A DNA stretch of 64,000 nt from Lysinibacillus_B sp036662795 (GCF_036662795.1 NZ_JBAFWZ010000006.1:1-64000); one strand, 5' to 3'. Positions 1-7,950 are shown, counted from the stretch's first letter. A program made the numbers and translations. The notes: generated by a model not told the origin, from the letters alone.

Positions 1-2
1 AT

Positions 3-47
3 ACCTGTGAATAGCACACTCTTTTTCAAGTGTCCTATCCACAGGTA
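3..47. repeat. Imperfect palindrome at the window edge
   Basis: An 18-base arm (ACCTGTGAATAGCACACT) pairs with its near-complement at 30-47 with two mismatches. No clear U-tract follows, so it may be a terminator of a gene outside the window or a protein-binding palindrome. The arms resemble DnaA boxes (TGTGAATAG, CTATCCACA) with one mismatch each. Confidence 0.4.
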
Positions 48-111
48 CCATTTTACTTCGTCGCTCTTTCTTTTTATTTTAGGATAAAGTATAAGTTTTA
101 TAGTGCGCGCC

Positions 112-369
112 ATGTCTAGCTCCCAGGCCCTTACGGTTGCTTCATCCCCTCAAGGTCGCTTCGAAAGTCTCTACTCGTGGCAAGCACGCCACGATCCTTT
201 CTCCAGCGCTTGTCGGGGCTAAACGGGGCGATAGCGCTTTTCTTTTATGTCTAGCTCCATCGCCCAGCCCCTCGAGGTCGCTTCGAAAGTCTCTACGCGT
301 GGCAAGCACGCTAGGATCCTTTCTCCAGCGCTTGTCGGGGCTAAACGGGGCGATAGCGCTTTTCTTTTT
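112..369. repeat. Tandem pair of ~130-bp intergenic repeats
   Basis: Two adjacent copies (about 112-246 and 247-369) both begin ATGTCTAGCTCC, share the stretch from GGTCGCTTCGAAAGTCTCTA onward and end in GGGGCGATAGCGCTTTTC. They differ by a short insertion near the 5' end of copy 1. They are richer in GC than their surroundings and have no RBS-supported gene; an open frame at 137-394 simply runs through both copies. The second copy abuts the stop codon of the Sel1 gene. A 20-bp piece of the same family lies at 62596-62616. Confidence 0.7.
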
Positions 370-2293
370 ATTCGTTCGTAATGGATTGCTTTAGCCAGCG
401 GGTAGCTTCTGTGTAATCCTGTGCTACACCTAAGCCTTTTTTATACAGCATACCAAGCTGGAATTGTGCTTTTCCGTGTCCTTGCTCGGCGGCACGCTTG
501 TACCATTTCGCCGCTTCCGGATAATCCTTTGCCACTCCTTCACCATTGGCATGCATTTGTGCAAGCTGGAATTGTGCCTTTGGATATCCAGCACTTGCTG
601 CCTGTCGAATCCACTTGGAAGCTTCAACATAGTCGATGGCGACGCCTAGTCCCTTGTCAAAAATATTTCCTAATTTATATTGTGCTTTAGTATGTCCTTG
701 CTCCGCAGCAAGTCGGTAGCATTGGCGTGCTTCATCGTAGTTCTTCTCTGTACCGAGTCCATTTTCATACAGATAACCTAGCTCATACTCTGCTTCTGGA
801 TGTTTTTGATTAGCAGCAGTACGTAGCCATTTATAAGCCTCCAGGTAGCTTTGAGGGACATGTAGGCCCTGTAAATAAAAGAGTGCTATTTCAAATTGTG
901 CATCTTTATGTCCTTTAATGGCTGCACGCTTTAACCATTTGAGGGAAAGCTCGAAGCTCTCTAACGTTTTATAAATCAGACCTAAATCATAGGCTGCACT
1001 CACATGCTCATTACTAGCAGCCTTTGTAAACCACTCTATTGCCGCTTCTAATGATTTTTTTGTGTGCTTCAGTCCATAGAGTAAGCCGAGTGAATATTGT
1101 GCATTTGTATGTCCTTCATTCGCTGCAACCTGTAGCCATTTTTTGGCTTCCTCTACATTTGTACTGGTGCCCAGTCCGGCTTTATAGCAAAGAGCGAGCT
1201 GAAATTGAGCATTCGTATGTCCTTGAAGTGCCCCATGCAAAAACCACTTGAACGCTTGCTTGTCATCCTGGTCTACACCTCGGCCCTTACTATATAAATA
1301 GCCAAGGTTATAGGCAGCACTCGCATCTCCTGCTTCAGCCGCCTGTAGGAAAAGCTCCTTTGCCTTGTCAAAGCTTTGTGCGACACCTGTTCCGTTATGG
1401 TAGAGGAAGCCTAAATTATTTTGAGCACTTGTATTTCCTTGAGCGGCTGCGAGCTCATACCATTTTGCCGCCTCCACATAATCCTGAACGACCCCGTTGC
1501 CGAGGTTGTAAAGTGAACCCAAATTATATTGTGCATCAGCATTTCCAGCATCAGCGCCAAGCTTATATAGCTTTGCAGCCTGCACAAAATCCTGCGCTAC
1601 GCCATGACCTAGCTGGTAAAGTACACCGAGTGCATATTGAGCATTCGCATCACCTTGATCAGCTGCGAGTTGGTACCATTTAGCCGCCTCCTCATAGTTT
1701 TGCGGAACACCGCGACCATGATTGTATAGCACACCAACATTATATTGCGCACTCGCATTCCCTTCATTTGCCGTAATTAAAAACCATTTTGCCGCCTCTT
1801 CAAAATCATCAGAAGCAAAAGCAGAATCGGTCATCAAATTACTTTCGAGAACTTCCACAATCTCATTTGTCGGAAAGGCAGAAGGGGCAAGCCTTTCTCC
1901 CTTTTGCAGTCGCTGCAAGTACCAATCACAAATATCAGTTAAATAATCAATAACTATCTTTGCCGCTTTAGAAGTTGTTACATCATTGCTAGAGTGAGAT
2001 GTCATTTTGCGTACTAAGTTCATTAGCAAATAGATTCGGCGCGGGTGAAGCTTCGCAATAAAATGCTTGTTATTTAACAGAGTATGAATGGAGACTTGGG
2101 CTACTTTCTTTTGCATTTCCTTTTCATAAACGTCTCGTATAATGATGCCAAGTGCAATTTTTGACTTTTGTAAGGATAGGCTTGGATTTGAAATAGTGTA
2201 TCGTGCAGCCCCCTGAATTGCATCAGCCAGTGGACGATGTGTTTCAGGTATTTTATTGCACAATTCGCATAGGACATCGCGGTTAAGTATCAT
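368..2293 (-). CDS. HEPN-like/Sel1-repeat (TPR-like) protein
   Basis: About 641 residues with no signal peptide, so probably cytosolic. Residues ~1-115 resemble the helical DUF4145/HEPN-like module often fused to other domains: an IPE..R.LADAIQ region, then LQKSKIALGIIIRDVYEK, then RKMTSHSSND in the place of the usual GN...H loop. From about residue 165 to the end lie roughly 13 Sel1 repeats of 36 residues (pattern A.WY..AA.QG.A.AQY.LG.LY..G.GV). Such solenoids are protein-protein scaffolds. The start was set at the ATG at 2293 because a GGGAGAGGTG site lies six bases upstream; an in-frame GTG at 2302 falls inside that site. The gene stands alone and its partner is unknown. HEPN-like is inference; the Sel1 assignment is firm. 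Confidence 0.85.
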   Translation of the reverse strand: MILNRDVLCELCNKIPETHRPLADAIQGAARYTISNPSLSLQKSKIALGIIIRDVYEKEMQKKVAQVSIHTLLNNKHFIAKLHPRRIYLLMNLVRKMTSHSSNDVTTSKAAKIVIDYLTDICDWYLQRLQKGERLAPSAFPTNEIVEVLESNLMTDSAFASDDFEEAAKWFLITANEGNASAQYNVGVLYNHGRGVPQNYEEAAKWYQLAADQGDANAQYALGVLYQLGHGVAQDFVQAAKLYKLGADAGNADAQYNLGSLYNLGNGVVQDYVEAAKWYELAAAQGNTSAQNNLGFLYHNGTGVAQSFDKAKELFLQAAEAGDASAAYNLGYLYSKGRGVDQDDKQAFKWFLHGALQGHTNAQFQLALCYKAGLGTSTNVEEAKKWLQVAANEGHTNAQYSLGLLYGLKHTKKSLEAAIEWFTKAASNEHVSAAYDLGLIYKTLESFELSLKWLKRAAIKGHKDAQFEIALFYLQGLHVPQSYLEAYKWLRTAANQKHPEAEYELGYLYENGLGTEKNYDEARQCYRLAAEQGHTKAQYKLGNIFDKGLGVAIDYVEASKWIRQAASAGYPKAQFQLAQMHANGEGVAKDYPEAAKWYKRAAEQGHGKAQFQLGMLYKKGLGVAQDYTEATRWLKQSITNE

Positions 2294-2485
2294 AGAAGTC
2301 ACCTCTCCCTAATAGAAACAATTTTTTACAGTTCAATAATTATTCTTATTATCGGGTTTTTTAGAGGGAATTGAATGAGTGGTGGGGGGATAGTTATAGG
2401 TTGCTTGTGGAGGTTAACCATAAGCAAGTTAGGAACCTCTCTGATTTGATAATATGTCCAAGAATACCAAAAAGTTAATATGAAT

Positions 2486-2516
2486 TAAAAAAGAGTAGCC
2501 TCTGCTACTCTTTAAA
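2486..2516 (-). terminator. Terminator of the peptide gene
   Basis: AAAGAGTAGC pairs with GCTACTCTTT around a 4-base loop. Read on the minus strand it is followed by a run of six T residues. It ends the transcript of the small peptide gene at 2563-2667. Confidence 0.75.
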
Positions 2517-2562
2517 TTTCTATCTTTTGACCCTAGTTCATTGCTAATGGGATTTGTTAAAT

Positions 2563-2667
2563 TTAAGCACCAATTAGATCCCAAATTAACGGCTGGATAG
2601 TTACAATAGTAGCAGCTAGAATCGATACTTTTACTAGATTACGTTTGAAAGATGAATTTTTGAACAT
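2563..2667 (-). CDS. Short hydrophobic peptide, candidate Rgg pheromone precursor
   Basis: 34 codons, ATG at 2667, preceded by a strong CGGAGGTG site eight bases upstream and followed by a terminator at 2486-2516, so it has everything a real small gene needs. The product has a basic N-terminus (MFKNSSFKRNLVK) followed by a hydrophobic stretch and the C-terminus PLIWDLIGA. Short hydrophobic peptides (SHP) of streptococci have this layout and are encoded divergently from an rgg gene, as here (100 bp between the two starts). The mature pheromone would be the C-terminal 7-9 residues, including the single Trp-Asp pair. Export and processing (PptAB/Eep-like in streptococci) are not seen in this window. 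A bacteriocin-like or toxin peptide is the main alternative. Confidence 0.6.
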   Translation of the reverse strand: MFKNSSFKRNLVKVSILAATIVTIQPLIWDLIGA

Positions 2668-2720
2668 TTATTTCACCTCCGATTGATTAATTATATATAT
2701 TTTTTCATAAGATGCTATAA

Positions 2721-2748
2721 TTTTTATTATACGTTAACTATAATTAAC
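2721..2748. promoter_or_regulatory. Putative Rgg box in the divergent promoter
   Basis: The core GTTAACTATAATTAAC (2733-2748) is a GTTAA-N6-TTAAC palindrome. On the minus strand it sits directly upstream of a TATAAT -10 element and an A-run leading to the peptide gene, i.e. in the -35 position expected for an activator. A near-identical box lies at 3806-3832 in the opposite orientation. Confidence 0.55.
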
Positions 2749-2767
2749 TTTTTTAGGAGGTATTTTT

Positions 2768-3643
2768 ATGGAAGTTGGAGAGGTTATTAGGAAGATCAGA
2801 AAAAATAAAAATATACCTTCTAATAAAGTTTATAAGAATGTATTGAGTCGTCCTGCTGTAGCTAAATTTGAAAAGGGATTAAGCGATACTTCAGTAAAAA
2901 AATTTTTAGATATATTAGACGCGCTTAACATAAGTTTAGAAGAATTCGGGGTTATATATAAAGAAACTGAAAATCAAGATTTGAAGTATACTAGAAGCTA
3001 TATAAATGCCTATTATAGTAAGGATCTTGATACACTAAACGCTATTGTTAATAGTGCTTCTAAAGATTATCTTGAGACAAAGAACGAAAAGTATAGGCAT
3101 TATCAAGCCCTTGTTCGTCTGTTAATGGATGATATTAACGAGACGGATGTACATAAAAGTGAAATAGATATTCTCAAGCAATATCTAGTGCAATGCGATG
3201 TTTGGGGGTATTATGAAATCATTTTATTCACTAATTCATTGAGTTTTTATTCATGTGAATTTATCGATATTGTATACTCTCGTGCAAAAAGTACATTATT
3301 AAAGCTGAAGAATATGCTTAGATATAGAAATGAAGTAGCATTAATGCTGTTAAATATTTTAGAAAAAAATATTCTTTCTAAAAATATTGGGCAGGCGAGT
3401 TTTTACTTAACAGAGTTAAAAGGCCTTAAAAATAATGTAATAGATAATATGTATATACAAACGATGATCCTATACTTTACTTTGATTTGTAAAATTATTG
3501 ATGGAAAATATAAAGGAGACTTTGAAGAATATAATAGTAAGATTAAGGAAATCATCAATATCTTTAATGTTTTAGGCTTAAGCCAAAAAGCTATCCAATG
3601 TGAATCCTTCTATAAAAAAGTGAAAGAAATATATAATATTTAA
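2768..3643 (+). CDS. Rgg/GadR/MutR-family transcriptional regulator
   Basis: 291 residues, close to the usual ~285-290 for Rgg proteins. The N-terminal HTH (residues ~1-65) carries the family pattern: GEVIRKIRKNKNI, then LSRPAVAKFEKG, then ILDALNISLEEF. The remaining ~225 residues are all-helical TPR-like, as in the RRNPP peptide-binding regulators. AGGAGG lies eight bases before the ATG. The family senses short hydrophobic peptides imported by Opp and activates or represses neighbouring promoters. The divergent peptide gene (2563-2667) and the duplicated box (2721-2748, 3806-3832) make it the likely receptor of that peptide. Family assignment is strong; the ligand is inferred. Confidence 0.8.
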   Translation: MEVGEVIRKIRKNKNIPSNKVYKNVLSRPAVAKFEKGLSDTSVKKFLDILDALNISLEEFGVIYKETENQDLKYTRSYINAYYSKDLDTLNAIVNSASKDYLETKNEKYRHYQALVRLLMDDINETDVHKSEIDILKQYLVQCDVWGYYEIILFTNSLSFYSCEFIDIVYSRAKSTLLKLKNMLRYRNEVALMLLNILEKNILSKNIGQASFYLTELKGLKNNVIDNMYIQTMILYFTLICKIIDGKYKGDFEEYNSKIKEIINIFNVLGLSQKAIQCESFYKKVKEIYNI

Positions 3644-3688
3644 GTGATTGTACTCTTTAACTTCATCAAAATAAAACAGTTTCTAGGC

Positions 3689-3740
3689 TGCAGATAAAAC
3701 TCAATTTTCGAGTTTGTCTGCAGTCTTTTAGCTTTAGAGA
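3689..3740 (+). terminator. Terminator after rgg-like gene
   Basis: CTGCAGATAAAACTC pairs with GAGTTTGTCTGCAG with one bulge/mismatch, followed by TCTTTTAGC. It separates the regulator transcript from the downstream PLP-fold gene, which therefore needs its own promoter. Confidence 0.75.
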
Positions 3741-3805
3741 CAGTTTCTTAATTCAAAAAATGAGCGCATGATAGGAAATTTTAATAATTTTATATTTAAT
3801 AAGGG

Positions 3806-3832
3806 GTTAATAATAGTTAACAATTATAAAAA
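3806..3832. promoter_or_regulatory. Second putative Rgg box, upstream of PLP-fold gene
   Basis: GTTAATAATAGTTAAC (3806-3821) is the same GTTAA-N6-TTAAC palindrome as in the rgg/peptide intergenic region and is followed by ATTATAAAAA, matching the A/T flank of the first box. The geometry box then -10 points rightward to the gene at 3977. The rest of the 3644-3976 gap holds the terminator above and a 25-codon open frame (3887-3964, MSVKTMVHTQ...) without a clear RBS that ends in TGA in the same frame as the next gene. Confidence 0.5.
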
Positions 3833-3976
3833 TTATTATTTTACTCTTCTATAATAAAATTAAATAATTCTCTACGATACTTTGAAATGAGTGTTAAAAC
3901 TATGGTGCATACGCAAAGGTTAATAGTCAATGAAGAGCAATGTTTTGTAGAAGTAAACTTATGAAAAGAGTTGAGA

Positions 3977-5272
3977 ATGATGGTTTCGACAACATACAAT
4001 AGTTTACAAGTAGAGTTAGAGAAGGAACTATACGACCTATTAAAGCTTAAAATTAATTTACAGTTAGATGACTTTAACATTCCCTATTTAAAGGGGAACA
4101 ATATATTAAAATTCGAGAAACTACTAGAGCAGATGTATAATGACTTGCGATGTGAATGGAAGAAGAAATGCCTCTTGCATTCAGAGCCTATTTATAAATC
4201 CCCTACGTACTCACATGATTTTTACACATTAAATAATAGTAAAGTAGATTTTAACAATGGGCGAGTTATTAATTACCGAGATTGGGAAGACAATCATTAT
4301 AGTGCTATCGTTGGTTTTGATGGATTTTCTATGTTCTTTTCAAGTAGAGCGAATGCAATTCTAAATGTACTGTATATAATAAGAAGCATGTTTAAAGGTA
4401 GTTTAAATACACAACTTTTTGGTGATTATTTTGAAACCATACTTATGCTCAAAAATTTAAATATTGAGGACTTTCACATTAAATATAATTTCTCCTCAAC
4501 ACTAGAAGAGAATACAGATATTTTAATTATAGAGCCTCTCCGATATAGCTTACCTCTTACTTCGGTGGATGAAGAAGAAATTATAAACAATATTAATAAT
4601 AATGGACAATTAAAAGCGGTAATCATTGACTATACGCTGCTATCCAACACTTTTTCTATCAGTGCATTTTTAAAAAAAATTCAATCACACGTGTTCATTT
4701 TCTTTGTTAAATCTACCCTAGAATTAGATCAGGCAGGGTTAGAATTCTCCAACAGTGCACAACTTTTACTGTATACAAAAGAGAATCCGTTTTTAACAGA
4801 ACATATAAAAAAATTGAGGGTTTTATTAGAAGAGCAAAGATATACATTGAGAGGTTCTCTTTCATACTCGGAAGTTTGTCAATTAGACTATCCAACATTT
4901 AATAAAGATAAGCAGTATGTAAGAAATATTATGGATAATAACAAAGAATTTTCATCGGTATTAAAAGACCTTCAAAATATAGAAGTAATCCATCCATCGA
5001 TTCATTTTGGTGAATCATGTGATGCTCCTTTTTTATTTTTATCAGTAAAAAATAACGAAATATACTCTAAATTAATGGAGCATATTTCGAATAATTTGGC
5101 AAAGTACAATACAACTATTCCACAAAGAAACAGCTTTGGTTTTCGTAATTTATCTATGAGAACTATTCAAATGGGTAAGAGGAATAATGTACTTAAAATT
5201 GCTCCCGGAAAAATTAATGGGATGCGACAACAATGTTTATTGCAGGCAGTTCTTGATTTTGATAAAAAATAA
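3977..5272 (+). CDS. PLP-dependent fold-type-I-like protein, possibly without the Schiff-base lysine
   Basis: About 431 residues. I recognise no named family, but the order of motifs fits a fold-type-I PLP enzyme of the Cys/Met-metabolism kind. There is a FSSRANAILNVLY helix (cofactor phosphate region), then DILIIEPL, then AVIIDYTLLSNTFSI (the Asp that contacts the pyridine), then FVKSTLELDQAGLE where the catalytic Lys is expected, and a C-terminal IPQRNSFGFRN segment. In the expected position the residue appears to be Leu/Glu rather than Lys, so the protein may be inactive or use another Lys (FVK). The start was placed at ATG 3977 (AAAGAG upstream); TTG 3971 is possible. An in-frame TGA lies at 3962, so the true N-terminus may have been lost. 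An Rgg-type box upstream suggests peptide-controlled expression. Confidence 0.45.
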   Translation: MMVSTTYNSLQVELEKELYDLLKLKINLQLDDFNIPYLKGNNILKFEKLLEQMYNDLRCEWKKKCLLHSEPIYKSPTYSHDFYTLNNSKVDFNNGRVINYRDWEDNHYSAIVGFDGFSMFFSSRANAILNVLYIIRSMFKGSLNTQLFGDYFETILMLKNLNIEDFHIKYNFSSTLEENTDILIIEPLRYSLPLTSVDEEEIINNINNNGQLKAVIIDYTLLSNTFSISAFLKKIQSHVFIFFVKSTLELDQAGLEFSNSAQLLLYTKENPFLTEHIKKLRVLLEEQRYTLRGSLSYSEVCQLDYPTFNKDKQYVRNIMDNNKEFSSVLKDLQNIEVIHPSIHFGESCDAPFLFLSVKNNEIYSKLMEHISNNLAKYNTTIPQRNSFGFRNLSMRTIQMGKRNNVLKIAPGKINGMRQQCLLQAVLDFDKK

Positions 5273-5318
5273 TTGGCCATACAGCGAGCACAGAAAAAAG
5301 AAATATTAAATTCTAACG

Positions 5319-5369
5319 AAAAATGGAGAATCCCTTGCTCATTGTGGGATTTTCCATCTTTTTTTTTAG
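5319..5369 (+). terminator. Terminator after PLP-fold gene
   Basis: AAATGGAGAATCCC pairs with GGGATTTTCCATTT-like sequence at 5346-5358 and is followed by a run of T residues. Confidence 0.8.
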
Positions 5370-5509
5370 GCAGGGGCTAATTTAACAATGAAGCATAATC
5401 TCATGAGCGTCTAGGTATACAGCCCCATCTAAGAACGAATGCCCATTGTATTCCCTTCAAAAGCCATTTACAATTTTAAGTAAATGTAGTTTTTAAAGGG
5501 GGATGCACA

Positions 5510-6217
5510 TTGAAGGAGACGATCGTTGTGATACCTGCCTTTAATCCTTTACAATCGCTCATTCCATTTGTTGAGCAATTGAAAAGGGTAGAGGTTACAA
5601 AAATCATTATTGTGAATGATGGGAGTGCGGAAAAATATCAATCGGTTTTCCAAAAGCTTCGTGAAGTAGAGCGATGTATCGTGCTAGAGCATCCGAAGAA
5701 TAAAGGGAAGGGCAGAGCATTAAAAACCGGGTTTGAATATATTTTAAAATATGAAAGTCATGTGCAGGGTATAGTAACAGTAGGTGCACATGGTCAGCAT
5801 AGTTTAGCTGATATTAGGTTAATACTAGAGGCGGTCAAAATATTTTCTGATGGCATTATTTTAGGTATTCGCGAATTTCGTTCAAGAAATATGCCGAAGC
5901 TTAGCTTTATCGGGAATCGTGCTGCATCGATGCTATTTGAGCTGCTGTTTCATCGGCGCTTGCTCGATATTCAAACGGGCTTACGCTATATTCCAAGGCA
6001 GGAGCTTGTGTGGCTAAGGAAAGTTCCAGGAGAACAGTTTAATTATGATACGAACATGCTAGTAGAGGCATTGCGCCGTGATGTTACAATCTACGAGGTG
6101 CCCATTGGCTATGCGAAGCTGAAGAAAAACTCAATTATTAGCTATGATGAAATCGTTAATCCCGCAACCGTACTGCAACAAATATGGAACTCATTTAAAG
6201 AGAAGCGAACTCAGTAA
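5510..6217 (+). CDS. Family 2 glycosyltransferase, DxD motif replaced
   Basis: 235 residues of a soluble GT-A domain resembling DPM1-type GT2 enzymes. Visible features are VVIPAFNP at the N-terminus, IIVNDGS (UDP/GDP-binding Asp), HPKNKGKGRALKTGFEY, and NRAASMLFELLFHRRLLDIQTGLRYIP, which is typical of this branch. Where related enzymes have DADGQH (the metal-binding DxD), this protein reads TVGAHGQHS, so both acidic residues are missing. There are no membrane helices. The start is TTG with AAAGGGGG upstream. The gene is monocistronic. It may be a catalytically altered or pseudo-transferase, or may use a different metal arrangement; sugar donor and acceptor are unknown. Confidence 0.8.
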   Translation: MKETIVVIPAFNPLQSLIPFVEQLKRVEVTKIIIVNDGSAEKYQSVFQKLREVERCIVLEHPKNKGKGRALKTGFEYILKYESHVQGIVTVGAHGQHSLADIRLILEAVKIFSDGIILGIREFRSRNMPKLSFIGNRAASMLFELLFHRRLLDIQTGLRYIPRQELVWLRKVPGEQFNYDTNMLVEALRRDVTIYEVPIGYAKLKKNSIISYDEIVNPATVLQQIWNSFKEKRTQ

Positions 6218-6255
6218 AATGAAACGTTTTTCATTTTACAACGTACATATAACTA

Positions 6256-6275
6256 AATAGTATAGGTATACTATT
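6256..6275. promoter_or_regulatory. Perfect palindrome before DUF1232 gene
   Basis: AATAGTATA-GG-TATACTATT, two perfect 9-base arms, about 55 bases before the start codon at 6329. It has no U-tract, so it is a candidate operator rather than a terminator. The binding protein is unknown. Confidence 0.4.
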
Positions 6276-6328
6276 TTTGCAAGGGATGAAGAGATTCCAG
6301 AGTACTAATTGTTAAGGAGGCGCTGTGA

Positions 6329-6724
6329 ATGAAAAACAACCTTCAGCTTGAAGAAATGATACAAGGAAAAGAAAAGCATTATTCTGATAAAGGATTCAAT
6401 AGCACCCTGAAGAAATTTGGTAAGAAGCTAGGCTTTAAAGGGATGCATACGGCTGCAACACTTTATTGTGCCGTGAAAAGCCCTGATATGCCAAAGCACA
6501 ACAAGCTCATTATGCTTGGGGCACTTGGTTATTTTATTTTACCGATAGATGTTGTAGCAGATTTCTTGCCAATGGTCGGCTTAACAGATGATTTATTCGT
6601 CATTACAACAGCACTCTCGAAGGTGTATTTATCTATCACAGACGATATGAAGCAGGATGCACATCAATTATTAAAGAATAAGTTTGGCGACCGTTATGAC
6701 ACTGCCGAGGTTGATGATAAATAG
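6329..6724 (+). CDS. DUF1232 (YkvA-like) protein
   Basis: 131 residues. The DUF1232 core is clear at residues ~70-95 (LGYFILPIDVVADFLPMVGLTDD), the amphipathic YkvA-type helix pair, followed by a hydrophilic tail. Function of the family is not established; some members are membrane-associated. An AAGGAGG site precedes the ATG. It follows the GT2 gene by 111 bp with its own upstream palindrome at 6256-6275. Confidence 0.8.
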   Translation: MKNNLQLEEMIQGKEKHYSDKGFNSTLKKFGKKLGFKGMHTAATLYCAVKSPDMPKHNKLIMLGALGYFILPIDVVADFLPMVGLTDDLFVITTALSKVYLSITDDMKQDAHQLLKNKFGDRYDTAEVDDK

Positions 6725-6865
6725 TTAGGTGTTTTTTATCTGAATTGTTGTAAGTTCGGTTTTTAAATAGCCGTTAATTTTACTTGCTCCAAGGGATTTA
6801 GAGATTCACAATATATTCGCATAGATTTTATTCAAATCTAGTTTTTAACAGAAGTCTACAAACTG

Positions 6866-7002
6866 CTTCACTAAGAGCATCCTATGAAGAACAGATTAAT
6901 GCATTAAAGCTAGAAGTTGAAAAGGCTAGGGAACAAGAGAAGGATAGTGAAGAAGGTAATAGCAAACGGCGCATAAACACGCCCTTTGCTATTTTTGTTT
7001 GA
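6866..7002 (+). pseudogene. 3' remnant of an unidentified gene
   Basis: An open stretch without a start codon encodes a charged helical tail (RASYEEQINALKLEVEKARE) and ends at TGA 7000. The hairpin at 6961-6996 lies inside its last codons, so the true boundary is uncertain. No family recognised. The surrounding DNA (6725-7533) is otherwise gene-free. Confidence 0.3.
6961..6996 (+). terminator. Terminator-like hairpin
   Basis: AGCAAACGGCG pairs with CGCCCTTTGCT around an 8-base loop and is followed by ATTTTTGTTT. It probably belonged to the decayed gene whose 3' end is at 6866-7002. Confidence 0.6.
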
Positions 7003-7132
7003 AAAGGGCAAGTGCTGCTTTCGTCTTAAAGTACCTGCATTAAAAACAGTAACAAACCCTAGTCACTAGGCCTTGCAGATCCTATCGTATAAAATTTCCC
7101 CATTCCCAACAGCACGGCATCACGTGATTGCC

Positions 7133-7222
7133 AGCAGATCGGCACCAAACCCACGCGCCGAACAGCCAGCACCGCAAATCGCCAGAGACAACCGTTCCGT
7201 CGAATTGCTATTTCGTTATGCC
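7133..7222 (+). repeat. Degenerate ~90-bp repeat, copy 1
   Basis: Begins AGCAGATCGGCACCAAAC and contains ACAACCGTTCCGTCGAATTG. About 70% identical by eye to 8017-8110. Read in one frame, most differences between copies are third-position or conservative (APQIARDNRS versus APQLARNNRS), as if both derive from a coding repeat. The rest of 7003-7533 shows a GCCAGG...CCTGGC stem near 7301-7321 and no gene. Confidence 0.45.
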
Positions 7223-7533
7223 TCAATGTCTACTGCTCTTTATAGTACGACCAACCTAAAAGTTTAAAACAAAGCGAGCTAACACAACATTTTTTCTTCA
7301 CGCCAGGAAGAACACCTGGCGCCAAGAAAAAACCGCAACTTGTCGTGGAACAGCATCTCGACTAATTGCTATGCTGTCATAGCTCGCAAATAGGACCGAG
7401 GAAGAAAATATAATTTTTATAACGAGATCCTTATTAGGTTGAAGTTATGCCCCTACTATTTTTAAATTTTTCTAACGATTATAGTATCATAATTTTATAG
7501 TTTATTTTTCATCAGAAAGAAGGGAACAACAAA

Positions 7534-7950
7534 ATGAATAAAAGAAAATTAATTTTATTAAGTACAATTGCAATATTATTTATTCTCGTCTTAATATACT
7601 TTTTAAGGGGCTTAGAATCCCAAACCTTTGCCAAGGCTAATCTTATTCATCCAGATTACACTTATTTAACAATAGATGAATTAAATATTTATTCCGAAGA
7701 AGACAAAGCCATGATCCCAGTCAAAATAAGTCACGATGATAAGGAAATACTTACTGACCTAATGCTCACAACAGAAGTAAGTGGGAATACCGTTAGAAAA
7801 CCTTCCTCTACAACACCTATTGTTGAACAAAAGTTTCGAGATTCATACGGTTCACACTTAAGTTTCACTTTGTACAAAAAAAATGATAATTACTATGTAG
7901 CTGTTCTTGTCGATATTTATACGAATGAAATTGAATGGTTTAAATTATAA
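7534..7950 (+). CDS. Small membrane-anchored hypothetical protein
   Basis: 138 residues. Residues ~5-26 form one hydrophobic segment after MNKRK, an uncleaved anchor or signal peptide without a lipobox Cys. The remaining ~110 residues are polar, beta-rich and extracytoplasmic (YTYLTIDELNIYSEEDK, SHLSFTLYKKNDNYYVAVLV). AGAAGGG precedes the ATG. I recognise no family. It is a single gene flanked by degenerate repeats (7133-7222 and 8017-8110) in a region otherwise full of gene remnants, so it is probably accessory. Confidence 0.65.
   Translation: MNKRKLILLSTIAILFILVLIYFLRGLESQTFAKANLIHPDYTYLTIDELNIYSEEDKAMIPVKISHDDKEILTDLMLTTEVSGNTVRKPSSTTPIVEQKFRDSYGSHLSFTLYKKNDNYYVAVLVDIYTNEIEWFKL

Noticed and set aside
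137..394. 85-codon frame across the tandem repeats
   Set aside because: It only follows the repeat, has no RBS and overlaps the 3' end of the Sel1 gene.
3962..3964. Selenocysteine read-through of the TGA before the PLP-fold gene
   Set aside because: No SECIS-like hairpin after the TGA and no selenium genes; a leader frame or nonsense mutation is simpler.
7073..7267. 64-codon gene
   Set aside because: Lies within a degenerate repeat, no RBS; the paralogous copy has an in-frame stop. Treated as decayed repeat.
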